Source: Verrucomicrobiota bacterium (GTDB lineage: Bacteria > Verrucomicrobiota > Verrucomicrobiia > Palsa-1439). Taken from it: 64,000 bases of DNA. The stretch is taken from positions 78,912-142,911 of the forward strand of contig PLZV01000033.1 in the NCBI GenBank assembly GCA_003152315.1, read 5' to 3'. Shown piece after piece: positions 50,750 to 58,941 of this stretch (its first letter is position 1; each line of letters opens with the position of its first letter). Made by a program: the position numbers and the translations under genes. The notes beneath the pieces are model-generated. The model searched no databases and was not told the DNA's origin. It saw only the letters and a list, made by a program, of their open reading frames with translations.

Positions 50750-51076
50750 ATGAATCACGCTACCAGCAAAGCCTGCAGGGCCGTTTCTTATGTTGCCGGA
50801 GTCGCATTTCTTGGGGCCATATTTTTCATCGCAGATTTTCTGCTGTTCGGATTTGCATATGCAAGAGCAGATGGTGGTGCTCCCCTCCCCATGTCTTGGA
50901 AGGCTGCGTTGTATGTATTCGGTTTTCCATTCATGTACTTGTGGGCACCGTTTTCAGGTTCTAACTGGGCGTGGCACTACCTATCCACGTTCATCGGACT
51001 TAATGCCGCTGTGTGGTCGGTGAGCTTCATTTTTCTGTTCAGATTCGCGCTAGACCGAATGAGACACGCAAAATGA
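50750..51076 (+). CDS. three-TM membrane protein embedded in the proteasome operon
   Basis: A 108-aa membrane protein: helix 1 VSYVAGVAFLGAIFFIADFLLFGFAYA, a short loop, helix 2 WKAALYVFGFPFMYLWAPF, a loop with GSNWAWHYL, and helix 3 LNAAVWSVSFIFLFRFAL, then a basic tail RMRHAK. The ATG is 4 bases after the prcB stop and the stop overlaps the prcA start (ATGA), so it must be translated with the alpha and beta subunits. Its base composition is clearly less GC-rich than prcB and prcA, which suggests a later arrival. It is not a known part of any proteasome system. Function unknown; membrane tethering is one speculation. Confidence 0.8.
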   Translation: MNHATSKACRAVSYVAGVAFLGAIFFIADFLLFGFAYARADGGAPLPMSWKAALYVFGFPFMYLWAPFSGSNWAWHYLSTFIGLNAAVWSVSFIFLFRFALDRMRHAK

Positions 51077-51861
51077 TTGAAGAGCCCTATCGTTGGGTCG
51101 AGGCGATTGCCAATCGGCGCGAGTATATCGAGGACCAGTTGCGCCTCGGCAGCCCGGTGGTCGTGCTGGACTACGCCGGCGGACTGCTGTTGTTGACAGT
51201 CAGCCGCGAGACGCGCAAGGTTTTCGAGGTGTACGACCGCGTGGCTTTCGCGGCGCTGGGTCACCCCGCCGACATCGAGCGCATGCGACTGGTGGCCATC
51301 GACCTGGCGCACATCGAAGGCTTCAACCGCGCGGTGGCCGACGTTTCGTTGCGCCGCCTCGTCAATTTCGGCATGAGCCCCGCGCTCAAGACCGCGTTCG
51401 AGCAGGTTTTCAGCGCGCCCCACATCGTCAAGATCCTGCTCGCGGAACTCGGCGACGAACCGGAACAGGATTCGATCGTCAAGCTCGACTACGACGGTTC
51501 CTTCGCGCGGAGCGAAATTGAGATGCGAGAACCGTTTGACGTGTTGGCCGGCACGGGCGATGCCCAAAAGGCGATGCTGGAGTATCTTGTCAAACACAAC
51601 GGCGACCCGTGCCGCTCGCTGGAGGACGCACTGAAGCTCGCGGCGAAGACCTGGGCCGTCGGCATGGATCTGGCCGAGCAGAGCGAAAACAAAGAGGGCG
51701 AGGAACCCGAGAAGCGCGAGATTGAACCCGAGAAAATCCTCAAGGAATACCTGAAAGTCCGCCACGTGGAGGCCGCCGTATTGGAGCGGAACCGGCCGGC
51801 CACCAAGAAATTCCGCCTGCTTGACGAAAAGGAAATCCGCGGCGCGCTGAAGGATTTATGA
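51073..51861 (+). CDS. prcA: 20S proteasome alpha subunit
   Basis: A 262-aa subunit of the outer proteasome ring. The N-terminal EEPYRWVEAIANRREYIEDQLRLGSPVVVLDYAGGLLLLT is the gate and alpha-helix H0 region followed by the first strands. KVFEVYDRVAFAALGHPADIERMRLVAIDLAHIEGF is characteristic of bacterial alpha subunits. There is no propeptide and no catalytic Thr. The C-terminal ~45 residues are a charged, Glu/Lys-rich tail (NKEGEEPEKREIEPEKILKEYL). ATG 51073 overlaps the membrane-protein stop; the stop overlaps pafA (ATGA). Confidence 0.94.
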   Translation: MIEEPYRWVEAIANRREYIEDQLRLGSPVVVLDYAGGLLLLTVSRETRKVFEVYDRVAFAALGHPADIERMRLVAIDLAHIEGFNRAVADVSLRRLVNFGMSPALKTAFEQVFSAPHIVKILLAELGDEPEQDSIVKLDYDGSFARSEIEMREPFDVLAGTGDAQKAMLEYLVKHNGDPCRSLEDALKLAAKTWAVGMDLAEQSENKEGEEPEKREIEPEKILKEYLKVRHVEAAVLERNRPATKKFRLLDEKEIRGALKDL

Positions 51862-53285
51862 ACCGCATCGTTGGGCTGGAGACGGAGTACGGCTGTCTGG
51901 TCAGCAACGACGACCGGCAAGGCGGGCCCGACGCGTTTCCGATCCGGGTCAAGAACCACATCTTCAACGTCGCGCGACTCGGCGCGATCGATCTGCACTA
52001 TCGGGACTACGAAGAACCGCCGCGCAACGGTGGTTTCCTGCTCAACGGCGGACGGCTCTACCTGGACATGGGGCATATCGAGTATTCCACGCCCGAGTGC
52101 CTCAGCCTGCGCGACGTCGTTTCCTTCGACCATGCGGGCGATCATTTGTTGCAAGGCGCGCTGGAAGCCATGGGCCTCGCCGACCGGGTGTCGTTTGTGA
52201 AGAACAACATCGACCACCACACCGGCGCGACCTTCGGCTGCCACGAGAACTACCTGATGAAGCGCAACGCGCAATTCACGCCGCAGGTGCTGTCCGCGTT
52301 GCTCTCATTTCTCGCCACGCGACAGATTTTTTCCGGGGCGGGCCGCGTGGGCCAGGCCAATCCCCTCGCCTTCGAGTTCGACCACCATCGACACGATCAG
52401 CCGGTGCACTTCCAGATTTCGCAGCGCGCCGATCACATCGTGAACGACATTTACCAGTGGGTACAGTTCAACCGCGCGATCATCAACGCGCGGGATGAGC
52501 CGCTGGCGGACTACCGCCGGTACCGCCGGCTCCACCTGCTGATTGGTGATTCCAACATGAGCCAGTACGCGACGGCGCTCAAGGTCGGGACCACGTCGCT
52601 CGTCCTGGATTTGCTGGAAGAAGGCATCCTCCCGAAGCGCGTGGGGCTGATGGATCCCGTGCAAGCCACGCGCGATATCTCGCGCGACCCGCATTACCGT
52701 TGGATCGTCCGGCTCGAAAACGGCCAGACGCGCACGGCGCTGGAGATTCAGCATTCGTTCCTTGGCCTGGCGAAGCATTACCTGGCCGGCATAAGTCCCG
52801 AGAATGACTGGGTCATCCGCGAGTGGGAGGCGATTTTGGATGGGTTGGAACGCGATCCGATGTCGCAGACGGACAAAATCGATTGGGTGGCGAAGAAGTG
52901 GATGCTGCAGATGTTTTTGGAACAGGAACACCTTGGTTGGGACGATCCGTGGCTGCAGTCACTCGATCTCGAGTATCACAATCTCGATCCGCGCCGCGGC
53001 TTGTATTTCGCGCTGGCGGAGCAGGGCCGGCTGCAATACGTGGTGACCCCCGAACGCGTCGCCTTCTGCATGCAGAATCCGCCGGGCAACACCCGCGCGG
53101 CGGCGCGCGGTATCGCCGTCCGGCATTTGCGTGATCAGGATCGGTATGTCATCAACTGGGACGGCATCACGGTGGAGAACAAGGACCCGTTGGTCATGAA
53201 CGATCCGTTTCACACCTACCAATCCGAAGTGGCCCAGTTGCTCTTCAGCGATCGCGACGATCAGAAGCCCGTAGTTCCGCAGTAG
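51858..53285 (+). CDS. pafA: UBact/Pup ligase PafA
   Basis: A 475-aa ligase that uses ATP to join the C-terminal Glu of the modifier to substrate lysines. It has GLETEYG at the ATP site and the catalytic Asp70 in GGRLYLDMGHIEYSTPEC. It lacks the Dop loop, which separates it from the dop paralogue 2 kb upstream. TTSLVLDLLEEG and WDDPWLQSLDLEYHN are shared family signatures. It closes the operon. Its last ~38 bases (RDDQKPVVPQ-stop) are repeated 9.1 kb downstream at 62391-62428. Confidence 0.94.
   Translation: MNRIVGLETEYGCLVSNDDRQGGPDAFPIRVKNHIFNVARLGAIDLHYRDYEEPPRNGGFLLNGGRLYLDMGHIEYSTPECLSLRDVVSFDHAGDHLLQGALEAMGLADRVSFVKNNIDHHTGATFGCHENYLMKRNAQFTPQVLSALLSFLATRQIFSGAGRVGQANPLAFEFDHHRHDQPVHFQISQRADHIVNDIYQWVQFNRAIINARDEPLADYRRYRRLHLLIGDSNMSQYATALKVGTTSLVLDLLEEGILPKRVGLMDPVQATRDISRDPHYRWIVRLENGQTRTALEIQHSFLGLAKHYLAGISPENDWVIREWEAILDGLERDPMSQTDKIDWVAKKWMLQMFLEQEHLGWDDPWLQSLDLEYHNLDPRRGLYFALAEQGRLQYVVTPERVAFCMQNPPGNTRAAARGIAVRHLRDQDRYVINWDGITVENKDPLVMNDPFHTYQSEVAQLLFSDRDDQKPVVPQ
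53247..53284 (+). repeat. 38-bp direct repeat in the pafA 3' end (left copy)
   Basis: 35 of 38 bases match 62391-62428 with no indel. The differences are three transitions. The unit covers the last 12 codons of pafA and most of the stop codon. Confidence 0.85.
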
Positions 53286-53345
53286 CGGCCTCGGCTCCGA
53301 AACCCCTGTGGACTTCGAAACCGACCTCAAGTAAACTCATGACTC

Positions 53346-55850
53346 ATGCGCTTCCCCCACTGTCCACCCAACCGGGGCAAGGGCAACTTACCATTCTTGA
53401 CAGCCGCCGTTATCCTGATCCATACCGGCTCTGTCCTCGTCTCTGATGCCTTGGGCGCCGAACTGACCGGAACAGCGCCATCGAATCAGGTTGAGATGAT
53501 CACTTTGGCGCCCAGCGCCCGGACCCAGGCGGACTTCGATCGTGACTGGCGTTTCAGCAAAGGGGATTTCCCCACCGCAGTGATGCCCGCGTTCGATGAC
53601 TCCGCTTGGCGTCGTGTGAATTTGCCTCACGACTGGAGCATTGAGGGGCCATTCAGTCCCGACTATGCCAGCAGCACGGGCTACGCGCCGGGTGGCGTCG
53701 GCTGGTATCGCAAGCATTTCCGAGTGGATTCGTCGGCCAAGGGAAAAATCGTGATGATCGAATTCGACGGCGTGTACGACCATGCGGAGGTCTGGGTCAA
53801 TGGACACTTCGTGGGCGGACGGCCCTATGGATATTCGAGTTTCGAGTGTGACCTGACGCCGCATCTGAAGTTTGGTTCTGGTGATAACGTGGTCGCCGTT
53901 CGGGTGGATCATTCCCGGTGCGCCGATTCGCGTTGGTATACGGGCTCCGGTATCTACCGTCACGTGCGGTTGCGAATCACCGACAAGCTTCGGATCGCAC
54001 ATTGGGGCACTTACATCACAACACCCGAGGTCAAAGAAAACTCCGCTGCCATTCGAATTGAGACCGCGGTCGAGAATACTGCCGGCGCCACCAGGAAGTT
54101 TTCGCTGCAGTCGGAGATTATCACCCCCGACGGACACGTGGCGGGAAATTTGATTACGGACGGCAGTTTGGACAACACCACCAATCAGAGCATCGTCCAG
54201 CAAATCACGATCGAACACCCGCAAGCATGGACTCTCGAAGTCCCGCGGCTGTACACGTTGCGGAGTCGCCTGAACGTTGATTCAACTGCGGTGGACGAAA
54301 CCACGACGGCATTCGGCATCCGCACCCTGCGGTTCGACCCAATTAAGGGATTCTCCCTGAATGGAACATCAATGAAGTTGAAAGGCGTTTGCATTCATCA
54401 CGACGCCGGATGCCTGGGCGCGGCCGTGCCGGAGAAAGTCCTGGAGCGACGGTTGCGGCTGTTGAAGGAACTGGGGGTCAACGCCATTCGCACCAGCCAC
54501 AATCCGCCCGCGCCGGAGTTGCTCGACCTCTGCGACCGGCTGGGGCTTCTGGTCAAGGACGAGGCCTTTGATGAATTCACGCCCGCCAAGAATAAATGGG
54601 TGACCGGCCGGAACAACAGCCTGCCCGCCCGCTTTGGCTACGCGGAGAATTTCGAGGAGTGGTCGGTGCGGGACATCCAGGACATGGTTCGCCGGGACCG
54701 CAACCATCCCTCGGTGATCCTGTGGAGCATCGGCAACGAAATTGATTATGCGAACGATCCCTTCTCGCATCCGATACTGGGAAAGGAATACCATCCTGAA
54801 AACCCGCCGGCGGAAAACCTGGTGAAACATGCGCGCCCCTTGATCGAAGCGGTGAAGAGCCTGGATCGCACGCGCCCGGTCACGGCGGCGTTGGCGAATG
54901 TGGCCATGTCCGACGCGGTCGGGCTGGGCGAACTGCTGGACGTCGTCGGCTACAATTATCAAGAGTCGCGTTATCCGGCCGACCATGCGAAATATCCCCA
55001 GCGACGTATTTTCGGCAGCGAGAATCGCCACGCCTACGGCGACTGGATAGCCGCGCGCGACAACGATTACGTAGCCGGCCAGTTCCTCTGGACCGGGATT
55101 GACTATCTGGGAGAGGCGAATCGCTGGCCGAATCGCGCGAGCGGCGCGGGGTTGCTCGATCTGTGCGGCTTCAAGAAGCCGCTCGCGTGGTTCCGGCAAA
55201 GCCTGTGGAGCGATCAGCCGATGGTTTATCTTTGCGCGGCAAGTGAAGAGGGTTCTGCCGGGCGTGGCCGCATGCGGGGCGAGGAAAGTTGGAACTGGCC
55301 ATCGACTTCAATCACGAGCATCATTGTGCGCTGTTTCACGACCTGTCCGGAAGTTGCCTTAACACTCAACGACAAATCTCTCGGTACGAAAAAATTATCC
55401 GAAGCAACGGACGGCGCGCTCATTTGGCGGGTCCCCTTCGAACCCGGCGTTCTCAAGGCTGTGGGACGACAAGGAGACAAACCGGTGTGTGAATTTGCTT
55501 TGAAAACAGCGGGAGCGGCCAACCGCATCGAGTTGTTGCCTGACGTGACGCAATTTTCCGCCGATGGCAGGGACGTTTGCCACGTGGAGTTTCGCATCGT
55601 GGATTCCCAAGGCGTGCGGGTACCGGACGCCGGGAATGAATTGACGTTCGAACTGGACGGCCCGGCGGAGATTCTGGGCATCGAAAACGGCGACTTGAAC
55701 AGTCCTGAGAGCTATCAAACTCGGACGCACAAGGCTTATCTCGGACGCGGGCTGGCGATTCTCCAATCGAGCACAGCCGCCGGCAGGATCACGTTGACGG
55801 CAACATCACCCGGGATGGATCCCGCCAGCGTGATCCTAAACAGCAAATGA
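53346..55850 (+). CDS. secreted glycoside hydrolase family 2 (beta-galactosidase type)
   Basis: An 834-aa exported enzyme. A signal peptide (NLPFLTAAVILIHTGSVLVSDALG) is followed by the GH2 sugar-binding jelly roll (DWRFSKGDFP ... VNLPHDWSIEGPF ... GVGWYRKHF ... VWVNGHFVGGRPYGYSSFECDL), an Ig-like sandwich, and the catalytic barrel (LKGVCIHHDAGCLG, IRTSHNPPAPELLDLCDRLG). The acid/base Glu is in SIGNEID; the nucleophile is probably the Glu of FGSENRHAYG. A C-terminal beta domain (DVCHVEFRIVDSQG) completes it. Likely beta-galactosidase or a related exo-enzyme. First in a four-gene secreted operon. Confidence 0.88.
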   Translation: MRFPHCPPNRGKGNLPFLTAAVILIHTGSVLVSDALGAELTGTAPSNQVEMITLAPSARTQADFDRDWRFSKGDFPTAVMPAFDDSAWRRVNLPHDWSIEGPFSPDYASSTGYAPGGVGWYRKHFRVDSSAKGKIVMIEFDGVYDHAEVWVNGHFVGGRPYGYSSFECDLTPHLKFGSGDNVVAVRVDHSRCADSRWYTGSGIYRHVRLRITDKLRIAHWGTYITTPEVKENSAAIRIETAVENTAGATRKFSLQSEIITPDGHVAGNLITDGSLDNTTNQSIVQQITIEHPQAWTLEVPRLYTLRSRLNVDSTAVDETTTAFGIRTLRFDPIKGFSLNGTSMKLKGVCIHHDAGCLGAAVPEKVLERRLRLLKELGVNAIRTSHNPPAPELLDLCDRLGLLVKDEAFDEFTPAKNKWVTGRNNSLPARFGYAENFEEWSVRDIQDMVRRDRNHPSVILWSIGNEIDYANDPFSHPILGKEYHPENPPAENLVKHARPLIEAVKSLDRTRPVTAALANVAMSDAVGLGELLDVVGYNYQESRYPADHAKYPQRRIFGSENRHAYGDWIAARDNDYVAGQFLWTGIDYLGEANRWPNRASGAGLLDLCGFKKPLAWFRQSLWSDQPMVYLCAASEEGSAGRGRMRGEESWNWPSTSITSIIVRCFTTCPEVALTLNDKSLGTKKLSEATDGALIWRVPFEPGVLKAVGRQGDKPVCEFALKTAGAANRIELLPDVTQFSADGRDVCHVEFRIVDSQGVRVPDAGNELTFELDGPAEILGIENGDLNSPESYQTRTHKAYLGRGLAILQSSTAAGRITLTATSPGMDPASVILNSK

Positions 55851-55851
55851 A

Positions 55852-56982
55852 ATGAACAAGACCCTGAGCACCATCACCCGCGGACTTTTTGGTCTCGCGC
55901 TGATGCTGTTCACCTTGATCGACGCGACACTTGCCGCCGACGCACCTACTCCACCGCCAGCGACGCGTCAACCTGTGGCGAAACAAGGGTTGCGATTGCC
56001 CGACATGCCGGTGCACGACCCGTGGATTCTCGCGCATGAAGAGAGCAAGACCTATTACCTTTACACCGCCGCGCGGCCGGGTGTGACCGGCACGAATCGC
56101 TCCGGCACGGTGACATACAAGAGCAAGAATCTGCTGGATTGGGACGGGCCATACATCGTGTTCCTCATTCCTGATGGCATCTGGGCCAACCCGACGCAGG
56201 GCGCGTGGGCGCCGGAAGTTCACCGCTACCACGGCAAGTATTATCTCTTCGTCACGCTCCACAACTCGGACCGGGTCATTGATCGACCGCCGGATACCTG
56301 GCGCGTGACGCACATGCGCGGGACCATCATCGCCGTGTCGGATTCGCCGGAAGGCCCGTTCACGCCGTTGAAAACCGATGGCCCGCATCCGCCCGCGGAC
56401 TTCATGACGCTGGATGGCACGCTCTACATCGAGGACGGCGTCCCGTGGATGGTCTACGCCCACGAATGGGTCCAAATGATTGACGGCACGATGGAAGCCA
56501 TTCCGTTGAAGCCCGACCTCTCCGCTGCCGCCGGGGACCCGATCCATCTCTTCAAGGCGTCCGATGCGCCATGGCTCAACGCGCATCGCACACCCAGCAA
56601 GCAAGAGAATCACTATGTCACCGATGGGCCGGAACTGTTTCGCACGAAGACCGGCCGGCTACTCATGCTTTGGTCGAGCTACGACCGGGGTGGTTACGTG
56701 CAGACCGTTGCGCGTTCGGAGTCGGGCAAACTCGCGGGGCCCTGGAAGCAGCTCGATCCGCTGGTTGGCAACGACAGTGGCCACGGGATGCTCTTTCGAA
56801 CGTTTGAGGGTCAGTTGATGATGGCGCTGCATCAGCCGTTCCTGCGCGCGCGGGCGAAGTTGTTCGACATGGAGGACACCGGGGACAACCTCAAGGTCAT
56901 TCGCGCGCGCGAAGACTTGCACGGAAAGCCCGCCGCGCAACAGCCGCCGGCGCCAACGAATCCCCTGGGAACGAAATCATGA
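55852..56982 (+). CDS. secreted glycoside hydrolase family 43
   Basis: A 376-aa exported five-bladed propeller hydrolase. Signal peptide LFGLALMLFTLIDATLAA. The first catalytic Asp is in VHDPWIL; AWAPEVHRYHGKYYLFVTLH is the conserved second-blade segment; GTLYIEDGVPWMVYAHEW and YVTDGPELFRTKTGRLLMLW match later blades, the latter with the acid Glu. GH43 enzymes act on arabinans, xylans or galactans; the precise substrate cannot be told. It starts one base after the GH2 stop codon and overlaps the next gene by ATGA. Confidence 0.85.
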   Translation: MNKTLSTITRGLFGLALMLFTLIDATLAADAPTPPPATRQPVAKQGLRLPDMPVHDPWILAHEESKTYYLYTAARPGVTGTNRSGTVTYKSKNLLDWDGPYIVFLIPDGIWANPTQGAWAPEVHRYHGKYYLFVTLHNSDRVIDRPPDTWRVTHMRGTIIAVSDSPEGPFTPLKTDGPHPPADFMTLDGTLYIEDGVPWMVYAHEWVQMIDGTMEAIPLKPDLSAAAGDPIHLFKASDAPWLNAHRTPSKQENHYVTDGPELFRTKTGRLLMLWSSYDRGGYVQTVARSESGKLAGPWKQLDPLVGNDSGHGMLFRTFEGQLMMALHQPFLRARAKLFDMEDTGDNLKVIRAREDLHGKPAAQQPPAPTNPLGTKS

Positions 56983-58937
56983 AACCGGACATCCGACACT
57001 CGAATAGATGGCTCAGTACGGCCCTCTGCATCTTCCTTTTCTTTGTAGCAGGTTTCGCCACGGCTGCCGAGAATGCCGAACCGAGGCGCGTTGTCTTCGA
57101 CGGCGTCAACACTGAATACAAATGGCCGCTCAAGGAGCTGGCACCTGACCTGCCCTCCGACTGGACGGATTACAATTTCCTCGTACTCGAAATGCGGGCG
57201 TCTTCCCCCGAACGCTTCCAACTCCAGATTTTCACCAAAGACGCAGTTGTTGCCAAACGCATCCAACCGTTCCAGAACACCTGGGTCCGCGCCGCGATAC
57301 CGCTGGTGTATTTCCGCAGGGCCGCCCGTGAGGGCTCCGACCTCGCCGCAACTTACAACAAGCACCGCGAGTCCTACTGGATCAACATCAACTTTGGCGG
57401 CTGGGCGAACCTCGGAGAAGTCGAGGCCATCGGCGTGCAAATGGACGGCCCCATCGGACGGCCCGCGCTGGAAATCCGCTCCGTTACGCTCGCCAAGGAC
57501 GATCCCGGCGATGCCGTGCTCGAACCCAAGGTGGTCGTGGATGAATTCGGCCAATGGATCCCCGCCGACTGGCCCGGCAAGGCCCGGAGCCTCGGTGATC
57601 TCAAGAAAGCCTGGGCCAACGAAAATGCCTCGCTCAAACCCGGCGACTTTGATTACGACAAATACGGCGGCTACAAACACACCCACGCGAGTGCGACGGG
57701 CTTCTTCCGCGTCGAGCAGATTGATGGCCGATGGTGGTTCGTCGATCCGGACGGACACCTGTTTTTCTCCGCCGGCGCCAACGGCATCAGCACCGGTTCC
57801 GGCACGCCAACGGCCAATCGCCGCGAGATTTTTGCCGCACTTCCCCCGGCCCAACCGGGACGCGGCGGTCGTGACGGAGGTGGAGGCGCGTCCTTCTACA
57901 CCTGGAACCTGCAACGGCGCTATGGCGAGGATTTCAACGCGGCGTGGGGCGCACTCACGTTCCGCCGCATGGGCGCGTGGGGTTTCAACACCGTCGCCGG
58001 GTTCGGCGGCAGTCCACCGACTGCGATCACCAAAGACGGTGCGCACAAACCCTACACCATCATGCTCCGCGGCCAGCTTGGCCCCAACATCATGGGCATG
58101 CCCGACGTTTACTCGCCCGAATTCGAGCAGCGCGCCGACCAGATGGCGCAGCGTTGCACCACGCTCAAAGATGACCCTTACCTGCTGGGCTACTTCGTCG
58201 GCAATGAACCGCCCTGGCCCACTCGTGAAAGCCTTCTCTGCGACTCCCTGCTGGCCGGCCCCAACAGCGCCATCAAATCCCGCCTCATTGAATTTCTAAA
58301 GGACGGCGATACTCCCGAACGCCGCAAGCAGTTCGTCTACGACGCCTTCGACCATTTCCTCGCGACCCTCAACACCGCGATTAAAAAATACGATCCCAAC
58401 CACCTCAACCTCGGCATCCGGCTCGGCGGCGAAGTGCCGGACGAAGTCATCAAAGCCTGCCGCGTCTTTGATGTCTGCTCCATCAACGTTTACAAATTCG
58501 CCATCCCGCAAAAGTCCCTCGACCGCTACGCTACTCTCAGCGGCCGCCCGCTCCTCGGCGGTGAATTCCACTTCGGCGCGCCGGGACGCGGCCTCAGCGG
58601 CGGACTGCGGCAGGTTGCCAATCAAACGGAACGCGGTGTTGCTTATCAATACTATGTGGAACACGCCGCGAGCCATCCGAGTGTGATTGGCATGCATTGG
58701 TTTGAGTGGATTGACGAGCCGGCCACGGGTCGCAACGACGGCGAGAACTACAATATCGGTTTCGTGGATGTGACGGATCGTCCCTACCGTGAAATGATCG
58801 GCGCCGTCGTCCGCACCCACCACCGACTTTATAAAGTCCACGCCGGAAAGACCTCCCCGACCGAACGCCTCCCCAAAGGCCGCAGCACCGCGGAAGTCCT
58901 GACTGGCGCAGATGCGGACGAAACGCCTGCGAAGTGA
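56979..58937 (+). CDS. secreted GH50-like (agarase-type) glycoside hydrolase
   Basis: A 652-aa exported enzyme. Signal peptide WLSTALCIFLFFVAGFATAAE. An N-terminal carbohydrate-binding-like beta domain (~30-170) precedes a (beta/alpha)8 barrel beginning GFFRVEQIDGRWWFVDPDG, a phrase typical of GH50 beta-agarase-like proteins of clan GH-A. Candidate acid/base and nucleophile are the Glu residues in FVGNEPPW and LLGGEFHFGA. HWFEWIDEPATGR near the end is also a clan feature. It probably acts on beta-linked galactose-rich polysaccharide, in line with the GH2 and GH43 neighbours. The family number is from pattern only. Confidence 0.72.
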   Translation: MKPDIRHSNRWLSTALCIFLFFVAGFATAAENAEPRRVVFDGVNTEYKWPLKELAPDLPSDWTDYNFLVLEMRASSPERFQLQIFTKDAVVAKRIQPFQNTWVRAAIPLVYFRRAAREGSDLAATYNKHRESYWININFGGWANLGEVEAIGVQMDGPIGRPALEIRSVTLAKDDPGDAVLEPKVVVDEFGQWIPADWPGKARSLGDLKKAWANENASLKPGDFDYDKYGGYKHTHASATGFFRVEQIDGRWWFVDPDGHLFFSAGANGISTGSGTPTANRREIFAALPPAQPGRGGRDGGGGASFYTWNLQRRYGEDFNAAWGALTFRRMGAWGFNTVAGFGGSPPTAITKDGAHKPYTIMLRGQLGPNIMGMPDVYSPEFEQRADQMAQRCTTLKDDPYLLGYFVGNEPPWPTRESLLCDSLLAGPNSAIKSRLIEFLKDGDTPERRKQFVYDAFDHFLATLNTAIKKYDPNHLNLGIRLGGEVPDEVIKACRVFDVCSINVYKFAIPQKSLDRYATLSGRPLLGGEFHFGAPGRGLSGGLRQVANQTERGVAYQYYVEHAASHPSVIGMHWFEWIDEPATGRNDGENYNIGFVDVTDRPYREMIGAVVRTHHRLYKVHAGKTSPTERLPKGRSTAEVLTGADADETPAK

Positions 58938-58941
58938 TGAC

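Noticed and set aside
56832..58046. Minus-strand frame of 404 aa
   Set aside because: Antisense to the GH43 and GH50-like genes; no start signal or recognisable motif.
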